From Flagellimonas olearia (GTDB taxonomy: Bacteria > Bacteroidota > Bacteroidia > Flavobacteriales > Flavobacteriaceae), in contig NZ_WELG01000002.1 in assembly GCF_009184425.1 (NCBI RefSeq), positions 1,385,375-1,449,374 of the forward strand: a stretch of 64,000 bases of DNA. The letters are read 5' to 3'. Below the pieces are notes generated by a model. It ran no database searches. It saw nothing but the letters and a program-made list of their open reading frames with translations, and was not told the DNA's origin. The translations under genes were made by a program, and so were the position numbers. Each line of letters starts with the position of its first letter. Position 1 is the first letter of the stretch. This document shows positions 1 to 7,667 of this stretch, one piece after another.

Positions 1-2937
1 ACGGGCGGCAACGAGGCGGGCAGTGACCAAGTGACTATACCTTCGGGTAGCACGAGTGCCACGATAGATGTGACGACCAACGGGGACACGGTTGTCGAGG
101 CGGATGAGCCCATCACGGTGACCCTTGACGCCACTGACAATGGTACGATAAGTTTGACGGACAATGTTGGCACGAGCAGTTTCACCAATGATGACACTGC
201 TACCCTGACCATAACAAATGAAAGTGTTGCAGAAGATGTTGTTGGGGGCAATATGGTCTTTACCGTGACTTTGGACAATGCGGTTGCTGGAGGTACCCAA
301 GTAGCCTATAGCTTTACCAATGGTACCGCCGGGGGTACAGACTATGCCAATACTCCAAATACATTGAACTTTGTGGGTAATGCCTCGGAAACACAGGATA
401 TAACGGTGGCTATAACCGATGATACCATCATTGAATTGGATGAGACTTTTACGGTGAACTTGGGACCACCGACCAATGGGGTGACAGTCTCCGGTTCCCC
501 TGCGACAGGAACGATTATTAATGACGATACAGCTGTGGCTTCCATTACGGCAAGTGATGATACTGCGGAAGAACAGGGACTGGATCCGGGAGCTTTTACA
601 GTAAATATTGGAGGGGTGAACAATACCGGCTCACCCATCACAGTGGACTATAATGTGGGAGGTACGGCAACCCCTGGAAGTGATTATGCAACACTTTCAG
701 GTAGTGTGAGTATCATAAATGGGCAACAGAATGGGATAATTCCAGTTACCCCTCTGAATGATTCTGAGGTTGAGACAGATGAAACAATAGTCGTTACCTT
801 GGTGGCTGGAGCTGGTTATACCGTTGGTGCGCCTAATAGCGATACGGTAACTTTGGTCAGTGAGGACAATACCCCGCCCGATGGCTATACCTTGACCATC
901 AACCAAGATCCCATCAATATAACCAATGAAACAGCGGTAAGTTTTACCATGACCAACATACCTGCCTTCTCAACAAGCTATGAATTTTCTTTTAGTAGTA
1001 GTGGGGATGGCAACGTGAGTACGGTAACGGGGAGTGGTTCCATATTGGCTTTAATAGGAGGGACGAGGTCCAATTTAGATATTAGCAGCTTACCCGATGG
1101 AGTTATAACCCTTTCGGTAGTGGTGAGCAACATTTTGGGTACGGAAGGCCCTCCCACAACCGATACCGCGGTTAAATACACCGCTGTTCCATCAGGATAT
1201 ACAGCGACCATTGATCAAAGCATCATCAATTTTGATAACCAAACGTCCATCAACTTTACCTTTGCAGGGGCCGAAGTTGGGGCAGATTATACCTACACCT
1301 TTACCAGTGATGGTGGGGGCACACCGGTAAATGGCTCAGGAACCATTACTACACTTACGGATAATATTGCCAACATTGATTTGAGTAGTCTGGCCGATGG
1401 CTTGGTGACCCTCAGTGTTACCCTTGAGAATATCAATGGAACCGGAGCGGTTGTGCAAGATACTTCGGACAAGGATACCTCGGTGTGTAATGCCGGCGGC
1501 GGCGCTCCAGTGTTGGATGCAACGGAACCCACGGTATTTTGCGGGGATTTTCTGGTAAATTTGAACGATTACGTGACCAATGTTGCCCCGGTGGGCAGTA
1601 CCTTGACCTGGAGTACCAACCCAGACCCCAATCAAACTGATGGACATCGAAATAGTATGGTGAGTAGTGCCGCACAGTATTTCGGATTTTTCTATGATGA
1701 TGTAAACGCATGTGCTAGTCCAATACTTACCGTTACCCTTACCAATTTCCCGATTCCGGTAATCATTGATCCCACGGGCGATGAACGTTGTGGGGAAGGG
1801 ACGTTGACTTTGACTGCAAGCTCGGACAGTGGGGTGTTAAGCTGGTACGATGTGCCCACAGGGGGTACAGCGCTGGATACAGGAGGGGTTTTTATTACAC
1901 CTTCCATCTCGGAAACCACCTCTTTTTATGTGGAAGCCACCGCCAATGGATGTACCACCGAACGGATAGAAGTGATAGCAACCGTTTTGGATGCCCCTTC
2001 TCCAGGTACGGCAACAGATGTGGTAGCTTGTAATTCGGAGAGCGAGGATGGTCCCAATACCGTTGATTTGGATGATACCTTGAGTGGTGCCGATGCCGGA
2101 ACTTGGGCGGTGATTACCGATCCTTCCAACGGCAGCGTTGCCATTGGGGCAGGAAATGTTGTAAACTTTACGGATTTGGCCATTGGGGATTATGTATTTG
2201 AATATACCACCACTGTTACTGCCGGACCTTGCGAGAACAGTTCCGTTCAAGTGACCGTTACCGTGGAGGATTGTTTTGCCAATGCCGATATCGACTTGGT
2301 GTTGACCAAGGAAGTTGATAACGCAAGCCCATTGTTGGATGACGTCATCACTTTTACCATTACGTTGGAGAATACCACCATGGACAGGATTTTGGATATT
2401 GTGGTGACCGATGTGCTGGATGAGGCTTTTGAGTATATAGGGGATGATGCCACAGTGGGAACCTACGACCCCAATACTGGGGAATGGACCATCGCTGATT
2501 TGGCATCCGATGTGGCCACGGCAACACTGGAAATCACGGTTAGGGTAACTGAACTGGGAACTTTTCAAAATACGGCGGTGCTAACTTCATCGCTACCTGT
2601 GGATGAAGTCATCAATAATAATACAGCAACGATATCGGTAACAGTGGGAAGGGATCAATGTACGGATCCCGGGACCCTATGTACCATATTTTCACCCAAT
2701 AATGACGGGATTAATGATAGATTGAAGTTTGTGGATCCCAATGACGATTACACCAATAACAGATTGGAGATATTTGACCGCTACGGGAACAGTGTGTTTG
2801 CCATGGATGGTTATGATAGTTCATGGGATGGAACAGGTAAAAATGGAGCTGTGCCCAAGGGAACCTATTTCTATATATTGGATCTTCATGGAGATGGAGC
2901 CGAGGTTATTAAAGGGTGGATACAGATTATAAGATAA
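1..2937 (+). CDS. Type B T9SS-secreted surface adhesin, 5'-truncated by the window edge
   Basis: The reading frame is open from base 1, so this is the C-terminal part (about 978 residues) of a larger protein; a GTG at 31 is only an internal codon. The visible order is: Calx-beta-like repeats rich in Thr/Asp (about the first 285 residues), two tandem Ig-like repeats starting GYTLTINQ and GYTATIDQ (about 290-490), several Cys-containing Ig/CHU-type domains (about 490-760), a DUF11 domain (about 770-880), and a C-terminal gliding-motility domain with FSPNNDGIND, LEIFDRYGN and WDGTGKNG. The last domain is the type B sorting signal of the type IX secretion system, so the protein is expected to be exported to the cell surface. 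The two genes that follow encode PorP/SprF and a PorE-like OmpA protein, matching the SprB-SprF arrangement of gliding bacteria. Its ligand is unknown. Confidence 0.93.
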   Translation, partial: TGGNEAGSDQVTIPSGSTSATIDVTTNGDTVVEADEPITVTLDATDNGTISLTDNVGTSSFTNDDTATLTITNESVAEDVVGGNMVFTVTLDNAVAGGTQVAYSFTNGTAGGTDYANTPNTLNFVGNASETQDITVAITDDTIIELDETFTVNLGPPTNGVTVSGSPATGTIINDDTAVASITASDDTAEEQGLDPGAFTVNIGGVNNTGSPITVDYNVGGTATPGSDYATLSGSVSIINGQQNGIIPVTPLNDSEVETDETIVVTLVAGAGYTVGAPNSDTVTLVSEDNTPPDGYTLTINQDPINITNETAVSFTMTNIPAFSTSYEFSFSSSGDGNVSTVTGSGSILALIGGTRSNLDISSLPDGVITLSVVVSNILGTEGPPTTDTAVKYTAVPSGYTATIDQSIINFDNQTSINFTFAGAEVGADYTYTFTSDGGGTPVNGSGTITTLTDNIANIDLSSLADGLVTLSVTLENINGTGAVVQDTSDKDTSVCNAGGGAPVLDATEPTVFCGDFLVNLNDYVTNVAPVGSTLTWSTNPDPNQTDGHRNSMVSSAAQYFGFFYDDVNACASPILTVTLTNFPIPVIIDPTGDERCGEGTLTLTASSDSGVLSWYDVPTGGTALDTGGVFITPSISETTSFYVEATANGCTTERIEVIATVLDAPSPGTATDVVACNSESEDGPNTVDLDDTLSGADAGTWAVITDPSNGSVAIGAGNVVNFTDLAIGDYVFEYTTTVTAGPCENSSVQVTVTVEDCFANADIDLVLTKEVDNASPLLDDVITFTITLENTTMDRILDIVVTDVLDEAFEYIGDDATVGTYDPNTGEWTIADLASDVATATLEITVRVTELGTFQNTAVLTSSLPVDEVINNNTATISVTVGRDQCTDPGTLCTIFSPNNDGINDRLKFVDPNDDYTNNRLEIFDRYGNSVFAMDGYDSSWDGTGKNGAVPKGTYFYILDLHGDGAEVIKGWIQIIR

Positions 2938-2945
2938 AGACAAAG

Positions 2946-3944
2946 ATGCCAGATAAGATTGGTTTACGGACATTTACGGCAATATTCTGCATGGTTTTGA
3001 TGGGGATGGGACATATGCGGGCCCAAAAAGAACCACAATACACCCAGTACATGTACAACATAGGCAGTTTTAACCCAGCGTATGTAGGTACCGTGGAAAG
3101 CCCTGAAGTAATAGGATTGTACAGGGCCCAATGGGTGGATATTCCCGGAGCCCCTACCACTATCCGGTTTGGGGTAAACGTACCGCTGTCCAATGAAAAA
3201 ATGGGTTTGGGGCTTAATGTGGTGAACGATGAACTGGGTCCCTCCAATCAAACCTATATAGAGGCTTCTTATTCTTACCAGATCAATCTTTCCGACGATA
3301 CCAAATTGTCCTTCGGGATCAATGCGGGAGGCTCCATGCTGGATATCGACTATTCAAAAGGTTCGTTCCAAAATGGATCGGACCCTTCCATTTTAGGGGA
3401 AAATTACAATAGCTTTTACCCTACCGTTGGGGCCGGACTTTTTATGTATCATGAAGAGGATTGGTATTTGGGGCTCTCCGCACCCAATTTCCTCACCAAT
3501 GGTTTGTACAACGATGAGGTGGCTACCCTAGTGGAAGACAATATGCAGTTCAATGCCATTGGAGGATACGTTTTTCAATTGGCGGAGCGGACCAAGTTCA
3601 AACCGGCTTTTTTGGTAAATTATTTGAAGGGATCTCCGGTTAATGTGAACCTTTCGGCCAACTTTCAGTTTATAGATGCCCTTACCATTGGTGCCTCGTA
3701 CCGGTTTGATAATGCGGTAAGTGGTTTGGCCGGGTTTCAGATATCCAATGCCATGTTCATAGGGTATTCCTACGACTACAATACCAATGGATTAAGTGAA
3801 TACAGCGGAGGGTCCCACGAGGCCATTCTTAAGTTTTACATAGGCAGGGGTGGTTTTGGTTCTGGCGGCTCCAAGTCTAACAAAGGGAAAGTAAAGGACA
3901 CAAAAAACAAAGGTAAGCAGATAGATTCCCCTAGATTTTTCTAA
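2946..3944 (+). CDS. PorP/SprF family type IX secretion outer-membrane protein
   Basis: A 332-residue predicted outer-membrane beta-barrel. I place the start at the ATG at 2946, which gives a signal peptide ending in HMRAQ; a GTG at 2916 in the same frame would overlap the upstream gene. The mature N-terminus, KEPQYTQYMYN, with SFNPAYVGT shortly after, is the hallmark of the PorP/SprF family. In Flavobacterium, SprF is needed to secrete the partner adhesin SprB, and PorP-type proteins dock type B substrates to the surface. The gene directly follows a type B adhesin and is 1 base from the next gene, so the three are probably one operon. The C-terminal 30 residues are a Gly/Lys-rich tail. Confidence 0.93.
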   Translation: MPDKIGLRTFTAIFCMVLMGMGHMRAQKEPQYTQYMYNIGSFNPAYVGTVESPEVIGLYRAQWVDIPGAPTTIRFGVNVPLSNEKMGLGLNVVNDELGPSNQTYIEASYSYQINLSDDTKLSFGINAGGSMLDIDYSKGSFQNGSDPSILGENYNSFYPTVGAGLFMYHEEDWYLGLSAPNFLTNGLYNDEVATLVEDNMQFNAIGGYVFQLAERTKFKPAFLVNYLKGSPVNVNLSANFQFIDALTIGASYRFDNAVSGLAGFQISNAMFIGYSYDYNTNGLSEYSGGSHEAILKFYIGRGGFGSGGSKSNKGKVKDTKNKGKQIDSPRFF

Positions 3945-3945
3945 T

Positions 3946-5892
3946 ATGGATCGAGTAAATAAAATACTTTCGCTACTAGTCGTCTTTTTTTTAGGGATGG
4001 TTCTCTGCTTTGCCCAAAAAAAGAAGTCGAAAGGGGATGACCTCTTTTTTCAGTACGAATATAAAAAGGCGGTCTATGCCTATGAGGCCGAAAAAGCTGC
4101 GGGAACCCTTACCGAACAACAATTCCTGAACTTGGCGGATTCCTATTTCCAGACCAATAAATTTGAAAAGGCGGCCGATGCCTATTTGGAGCTTTTCAAG
4201 AAAGACACCTTGATGAGTGGACATCATCTGAATAAAATGCTCCAAAGTCTTTCCGAAACAACGAATAAGGAAAGGAAGACTGCATTTTTGGCCACCATGT
4301 CATCCCGTTTTCAAAAAGAACTTTGGGAAAACATGGAGTTCAATGTGCAATTGCTGGAAAACGACTCCGCAGGTCCTGGATTGGATTATCAGATTTTCAA
4401 TTTGATGGGGAATAGTCCCCAAACCGATTTTGCACCTGCCTTTTACAAAGATCAATTGCTGTTTTCCAGTGGGCGTACCCTCAACAAGCGCAACACCTAC
4501 GCACCGGGAAATGAAGGGTATTTCAATATCTACCAATCTAAATTGGGGGCGGATGGACAGATTTCCACTGTGCAACCTTTTACTGGGGTGCCAAGCTCCA
4601 ATTATCATAAAGCAACTCCATTTTATTCCGAAAAACTCAATAGTATCCTATACGTACTTTCCAATACCCAAAAAGGGGAACTCAGCTTTGATAAGAACGG
4701 GAAGAATGCCTTGGCCATTGGCAAGCAGGTTATAGGCGGGGCCTTTCAGTTATTATTGAAAGATTTAAGTACTTCGTTCTATTATCCGTTTTATGATGCG
4801 GATAGTGGAAAACTCTATTTTTCGGCCAATTTTGATAACGGATATGGGGGTACCGACCTTTATTTTGTTTACACGAACAATGGACAGATCATGTCTGCTC
4901 CCATTAATTTGGGTCCCAGGATCAACTCTCCCGGGAATGAGATAGCTCCCTTTGTCTTTGAGAACAGCTTTTACTTTGCTTCGGATGTGTTCTATGGTCT
5001 GGGTGGAATGGATATTTACAAATCCAACATAGAAGAAGATGGTTTTGGTATTCCTATTAATTTGGGGAGTGGTATAAATTCTCCAAAGGATGATTTTGGT
5101 CTGATCATGCGAAATGATGGAGATGGACTGTTGGGCTATTTTGCTTCAAATAGGCCTGGAGGAAAGGGCAAGGACGATTTGTATGGTTTCAAGGTCGATG
5201 AAAAACCGGGTTTAAAGACGCTTACCTTTAAAGGTAAAGTGGTGAAATCCTATAGTCCCTCAACTGCGGTTGAAAAAGTTGCGGTAAGGCTATTGGATAA
5301 GGAGGGCAGGTTACTTGCTGAAACGTACTCGGATGAAGATGGAAACTATAGATTGGAGGTCCCTTGGCAAGATGAGGTGGTGTTGGAGTCCTCAAAAGAG
5401 CGTTACTCCAAATTTTCCAAGCGTTTTACTGAGGATGATTTAACAAGTCTGGAAAGTGCATCGTATCCCATTGAGGTGGCATTTTATGATGATTTGGTGG
5501 AAGATAAGGAAGGTCAGAAAGTGGTAAAACTGAATAAATTCTATTTTAACAAAGGGGAAACACAGTTGACTGAGGGAATAACACCGGAATTGGACAAGGT
5601 TGTGGCTTTTGTTGAAAAATTCCCGGCAGTCCAGTTGCGTATAGAAACGTATACCGATAGTAGGGGAGGGAGTAGTACCAACTTTAGGTTGACCCAAGCG
5701 CGCTCGGATGCCATCAAAAAATATTTGGTGGGGCATGGCGTACCTGCTACCAATATTCTGTATTCCATTGGATATGGTGAGGATAAAATCCTGAACAATT
5801 GTACCAACGGGGTATTCTGTTTGGAGATGCTGCATCAACAGAACCAACGATCATTGATAGTCGTACTCAACGATAATGTACTATACGAGTAG
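3946..5892 (+). CDS. PorE-like periplasmic protein (TPR, beta-propeller, CRD, OmpA)
   Basis: A 648-residue exported protein whose domain order matches PorE of the type IX secretion system: signal peptide ending CFAQ, TPR-like helices (about 25-115), a WD40/PD40-type propeller (about 140-410) with repeats such as FASDVFYGLGGMDIY, a carboxypeptidase-regulatory-like domain (about 425-500), and a C-terminal OmpA/MotB peptidoglycan-binding domain (about 530-648) with TDSRGG and RSDAIKKYL. PorE anchors T9SS components to peptidoglycan; many paralogues sit next to PorP/SprF genes and type B adhesins, as here. It is probably an adhesin-dedicated paralogue rather than the core PorE, because no other core T9SS gene is adjacent. 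It ends 1 base from the convergent transporter gene. Confidence 0.88.
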   Translation: MDRVNKILSLLVVFFLGMVLCFAQKKKSKGDDLFFQYEYKKAVYAYEAEKAAGTLTEQQFLNLADSYFQTNKFEKAADAYLELFKKDTLMSGHHLNKMLQSLSETTNKERKTAFLATMSSRFQKELWENMEFNVQLLENDSAGPGLDYQIFNLMGNSPQTDFAPAFYKDQLLFSSGRTLNKRNTYAPGNEGYFNIYQSKLGADGQISTVQPFTGVPSSNYHKATPFYSEKLNSILYVLSNTQKGELSFDKNGKNALAIGKQVIGGAFQLLLKDLSTSFYYPFYDADSGKLYFSANFDNGYGGTDLYFVYTNNGQIMSAPINLGPRINSPGNEIAPFVFENSFYFASDVFYGLGGMDIYKSNIEEDGFGIPINLGSGINSPKDDFGLIMRNDGDGLLGYFASNRPGGKGKDDLYGFKVDEKPGLKTLTFKGKVVKSYSPSTAVEKVAVRLLDKEGRLLAETYSDEDGNYRLEVPWQDEVVLESSKERYSKFSKRFTEDDLTSLESASYPIEVAFYDDLVEDKEGQKVVKLNKFYFNKGETQLTEGITPELDKVVAFVEKFPAVQLRIETYTDSRGGSSTNFRLTQARSDAIKKYLVGHGVPATNILYSIGYGEDKILNNCTNGVFCLEMLHQQNQRSLIVVLNDNVLYE

Positions 5893-5893
5893 T

Positions 5894-7147
5894 TTACATC
5901 AACAGCATCCAGCAATAATAAAGTGCAAAGAGGGATAGAAAGACTATGCCCGAATAGGTAAGTACCTGCAGCCCTATTTTAGGCTTATAAGGTTTTGGAA
6001 TGTCTTTGCCCATAACGGTTTTTAGGTTCATCCAACCCAATAAGGGGGCCAATACAAAGGATACAAAAGTGGCCAAAGCCACTAAATGGCCCATATTGGC
6101 GCCAAAGAGTGTGATGACGGCCCAATTGACCAATGCCATGCAAAGGACCATAATGGCAAAGGCATTTTTGCTTTTTAGCGATTCCTTTTCTGGGAACAGC
6201 TTTTCCAGGACATCAAGGCTAACGCGTGAAATGGCATCATGGGCGGTCATGCATGTGCTGAACATGGTGGCAAAAGCGGCCACGGCAATAAAGAGATAGG
6301 CCCAGTTGCCAATGTGTGTTGTGAACAGGTTAACCACTTGGTCGGCAAAGACCACGGCACTTCCACTAAGTTCGGTTCCGGTTCCATAAAGTGTCATCCA
6401 ACCAATAATCAAAAAGAAGACGGCCAATAGTGCAGTTAAAAAATAGCCTACATTGAACTCTTGCAGGGCTAGTTTCAATGTTGGTTTTTCTTTCATGGTC
6501 TTTAGGTTTTCCATTCCCCAAAGGCTTACCCAGCCGGAGGCTTCCACAGCCGTGGGCATCCATCCCATCAATCCGATTAAGAAAAGAACACCGGCCTCAT
6601 TGAAGATTTCAGGGCGCAGATAGGATTGGGATTCGGGAACGGGTCCCTTTTCCAGTACCAGGGCTGTAGTGACCAATAAGGCAACAAACAGAATGGATAT
6701 GACTGCCTTGAGCGAGTTTTCCAAAAAGCGATATTTCCCGATGATCAATAAAAGGCTTATAAATACAAAGAGACACAGTGAGATGGTTCCGGCGTCCATG
6801 CTGCTAATGGCAAAAAGGTTCATGAACAACCCCGCGGTCACCACATACAATGCCGCCAATACCGTGAAGGTGGAAATCAGGGTCACAAAGGCATAGACCC
6901 ACAGATATGTTTTTCCCAAATTTAAATATCCTTCCACCAAGCTTTTTTCCGTGACCGTGGTATACCGAATACCAAACTCAAAAAATGGATATTTTAAGAT
7001 ATTGGCCAACAGGATGGGAATGACCATGATCCATCCGTATTGGGCGCCGGCCTTTGTGGAAAGTACCAAATGGGAGGTGCCTATGGCCATGCTGGCAAAC
7101 AATAGCCCCGGCCCCAAGGCTTTGAGTAACGATTTTGGTTTTGTCAT
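5894..7147 (-). CDS. NRAMP-family transporter with altered metal-binding motifs
   Basis: A 417-residue polytopic membrane protein with about 11 hydrophobic segments and the NRAMP opening LGPGLL at residues 11-16. In canonical NRAMP metal transporters the first helix carries DPGN; here the aligned positions 23-26 read GTSH. The sixth-helix MPH motif reads MPT (197-199), so the metal-binding Met is kept but the His is not. The protein therefore belongs to the fold family, but manganese/iron proton symport cannot be assumed; magnesium, another ion or an organic substrate is possible. It is a monocistronic gene convergent with the PorE-like gene and divergent from the SusC leader region. Confidence 0.85.
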   Translation of the reverse strand: MTKPKSLLKALGPGLLFASMAIGTSHLVLSTKAGAQYGWIMVIPILLANILKYPFFEFGIRYTTVTEKSLVEGYLNLGKTYLWVYAFVTLISTFTVLAALYVVTAGLFMNLFAISSMDAGTISLCLFVFISLLLIIGKYRFLENSLKAVISILFVALLVTTALVLEKGPVPESQSYLRPEIFNEAGVLFLIGLMGWMPTAVEASGWVSLWGMENLKTMKEKPTLKLALQEFNVGYFLTALLAVFFLIIGWMTLYGTGTELSGSAVVFADQVVNLFTTHIGNWAYLFIAVAAFATMFSTCMTAHDAISRVSLDVLEKLFPEKESLKSKNAFAIMVLCMALVNWAVITLFGANMGHLVALATFVSFVLAPLLGWMNLKTVMGKDIPKPYKPKIGLQVLTYSGIVFLSLFALYYCWMLLM

Positions 7148-7284
7148 GTAATGGTAATGTGCATTGGTCTAATGTACTACATTTTAACATTTCGGAAAGG
7201 ATTTATAATTGACTCATACATAGTTTTTTATGTTCATCGGTCCAAATGGGAAGTGTTAAAAACTTGATGATGGTTTGAAATTGT

Positions 7285-7315
7285 TTGGCAATGGCACTAT
7301 ACTGAAGTATCTTTG
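7285..7315 (+). promoter_or_regulatory. Flavobacterial-type promoter for the SusC/SusD operon
   Basis: TTG at 7285-7287, a 20-base spacer, then TATCTTTG at 7308-7315, an exact match to the Bacteroidota sigma-70 consensus (TTG, 17-23 bases, TAnnTTTG). It faces the SusC gene, giving a leader of roughly 345 bases. The remaining intergenic DNA (7148-7667) has no convincing gene; it holds the upstream region of the divergent NRAMP-family gene and several copies of TGTTAAA. Confidence 0.68.
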
Positions 7316-7502
7316 CAGGACCTTAAAGCAAGAGGTGAGGGAATTTTTCCAAGGTATTTTCCCTAAAAAACGCCGATAGTGACAGCCTGGCGTTCAAAAA
7401 CAACACACAACATATTTTTAGCTATGTGCAAAAGCACATGGTAAATGTTAAAGGGATTGATTGCACCCCGGTATTTGGGTTTTCATTCCTTCTCCTTTGA
7501 AA

Positions 7503-7531
7503 CTTTAACACATCTACATTTTGTGTTAAAG
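7503..7531 (+). promoter_or_regulatory. Perfect inverted repeat in the SusC leader
   Basis: CTTTAACACA (7503-7512) and TGTGTTAAAG (7522-7531) form a perfect 10-bp stem with a 9-base loop. There is no T-run after it, so it is not a simple terminator. It lies between the promoter at 7285-7315 and the SusC start, so it could be an RNA leader structure or an operator. A related TGTTAAAG sequence occurs about 80 bases earlier, at 7446-7453. Confidence 0.5.
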
Positions 7532-7667
7532 GACTACACCTATTGTAGTAAAAATCAACATTTTACCGTAAATAAAATATTTCAAAAAAAATTGAATAAT
7601 ATTACATTTTTTTGGAATATTGACCAATTATGCGGATTTTTGCAGACTAATTCAAAAAAATCATTAA

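Noticed and set aside
1837-2568. A 243-residue frame on the minus strand inside the adhesin gene
   Set aside because: The + strand encodes clear CHU/DUF11 domains across the same DNA; the antisense product is Gly/Ile/His-rich with no family.
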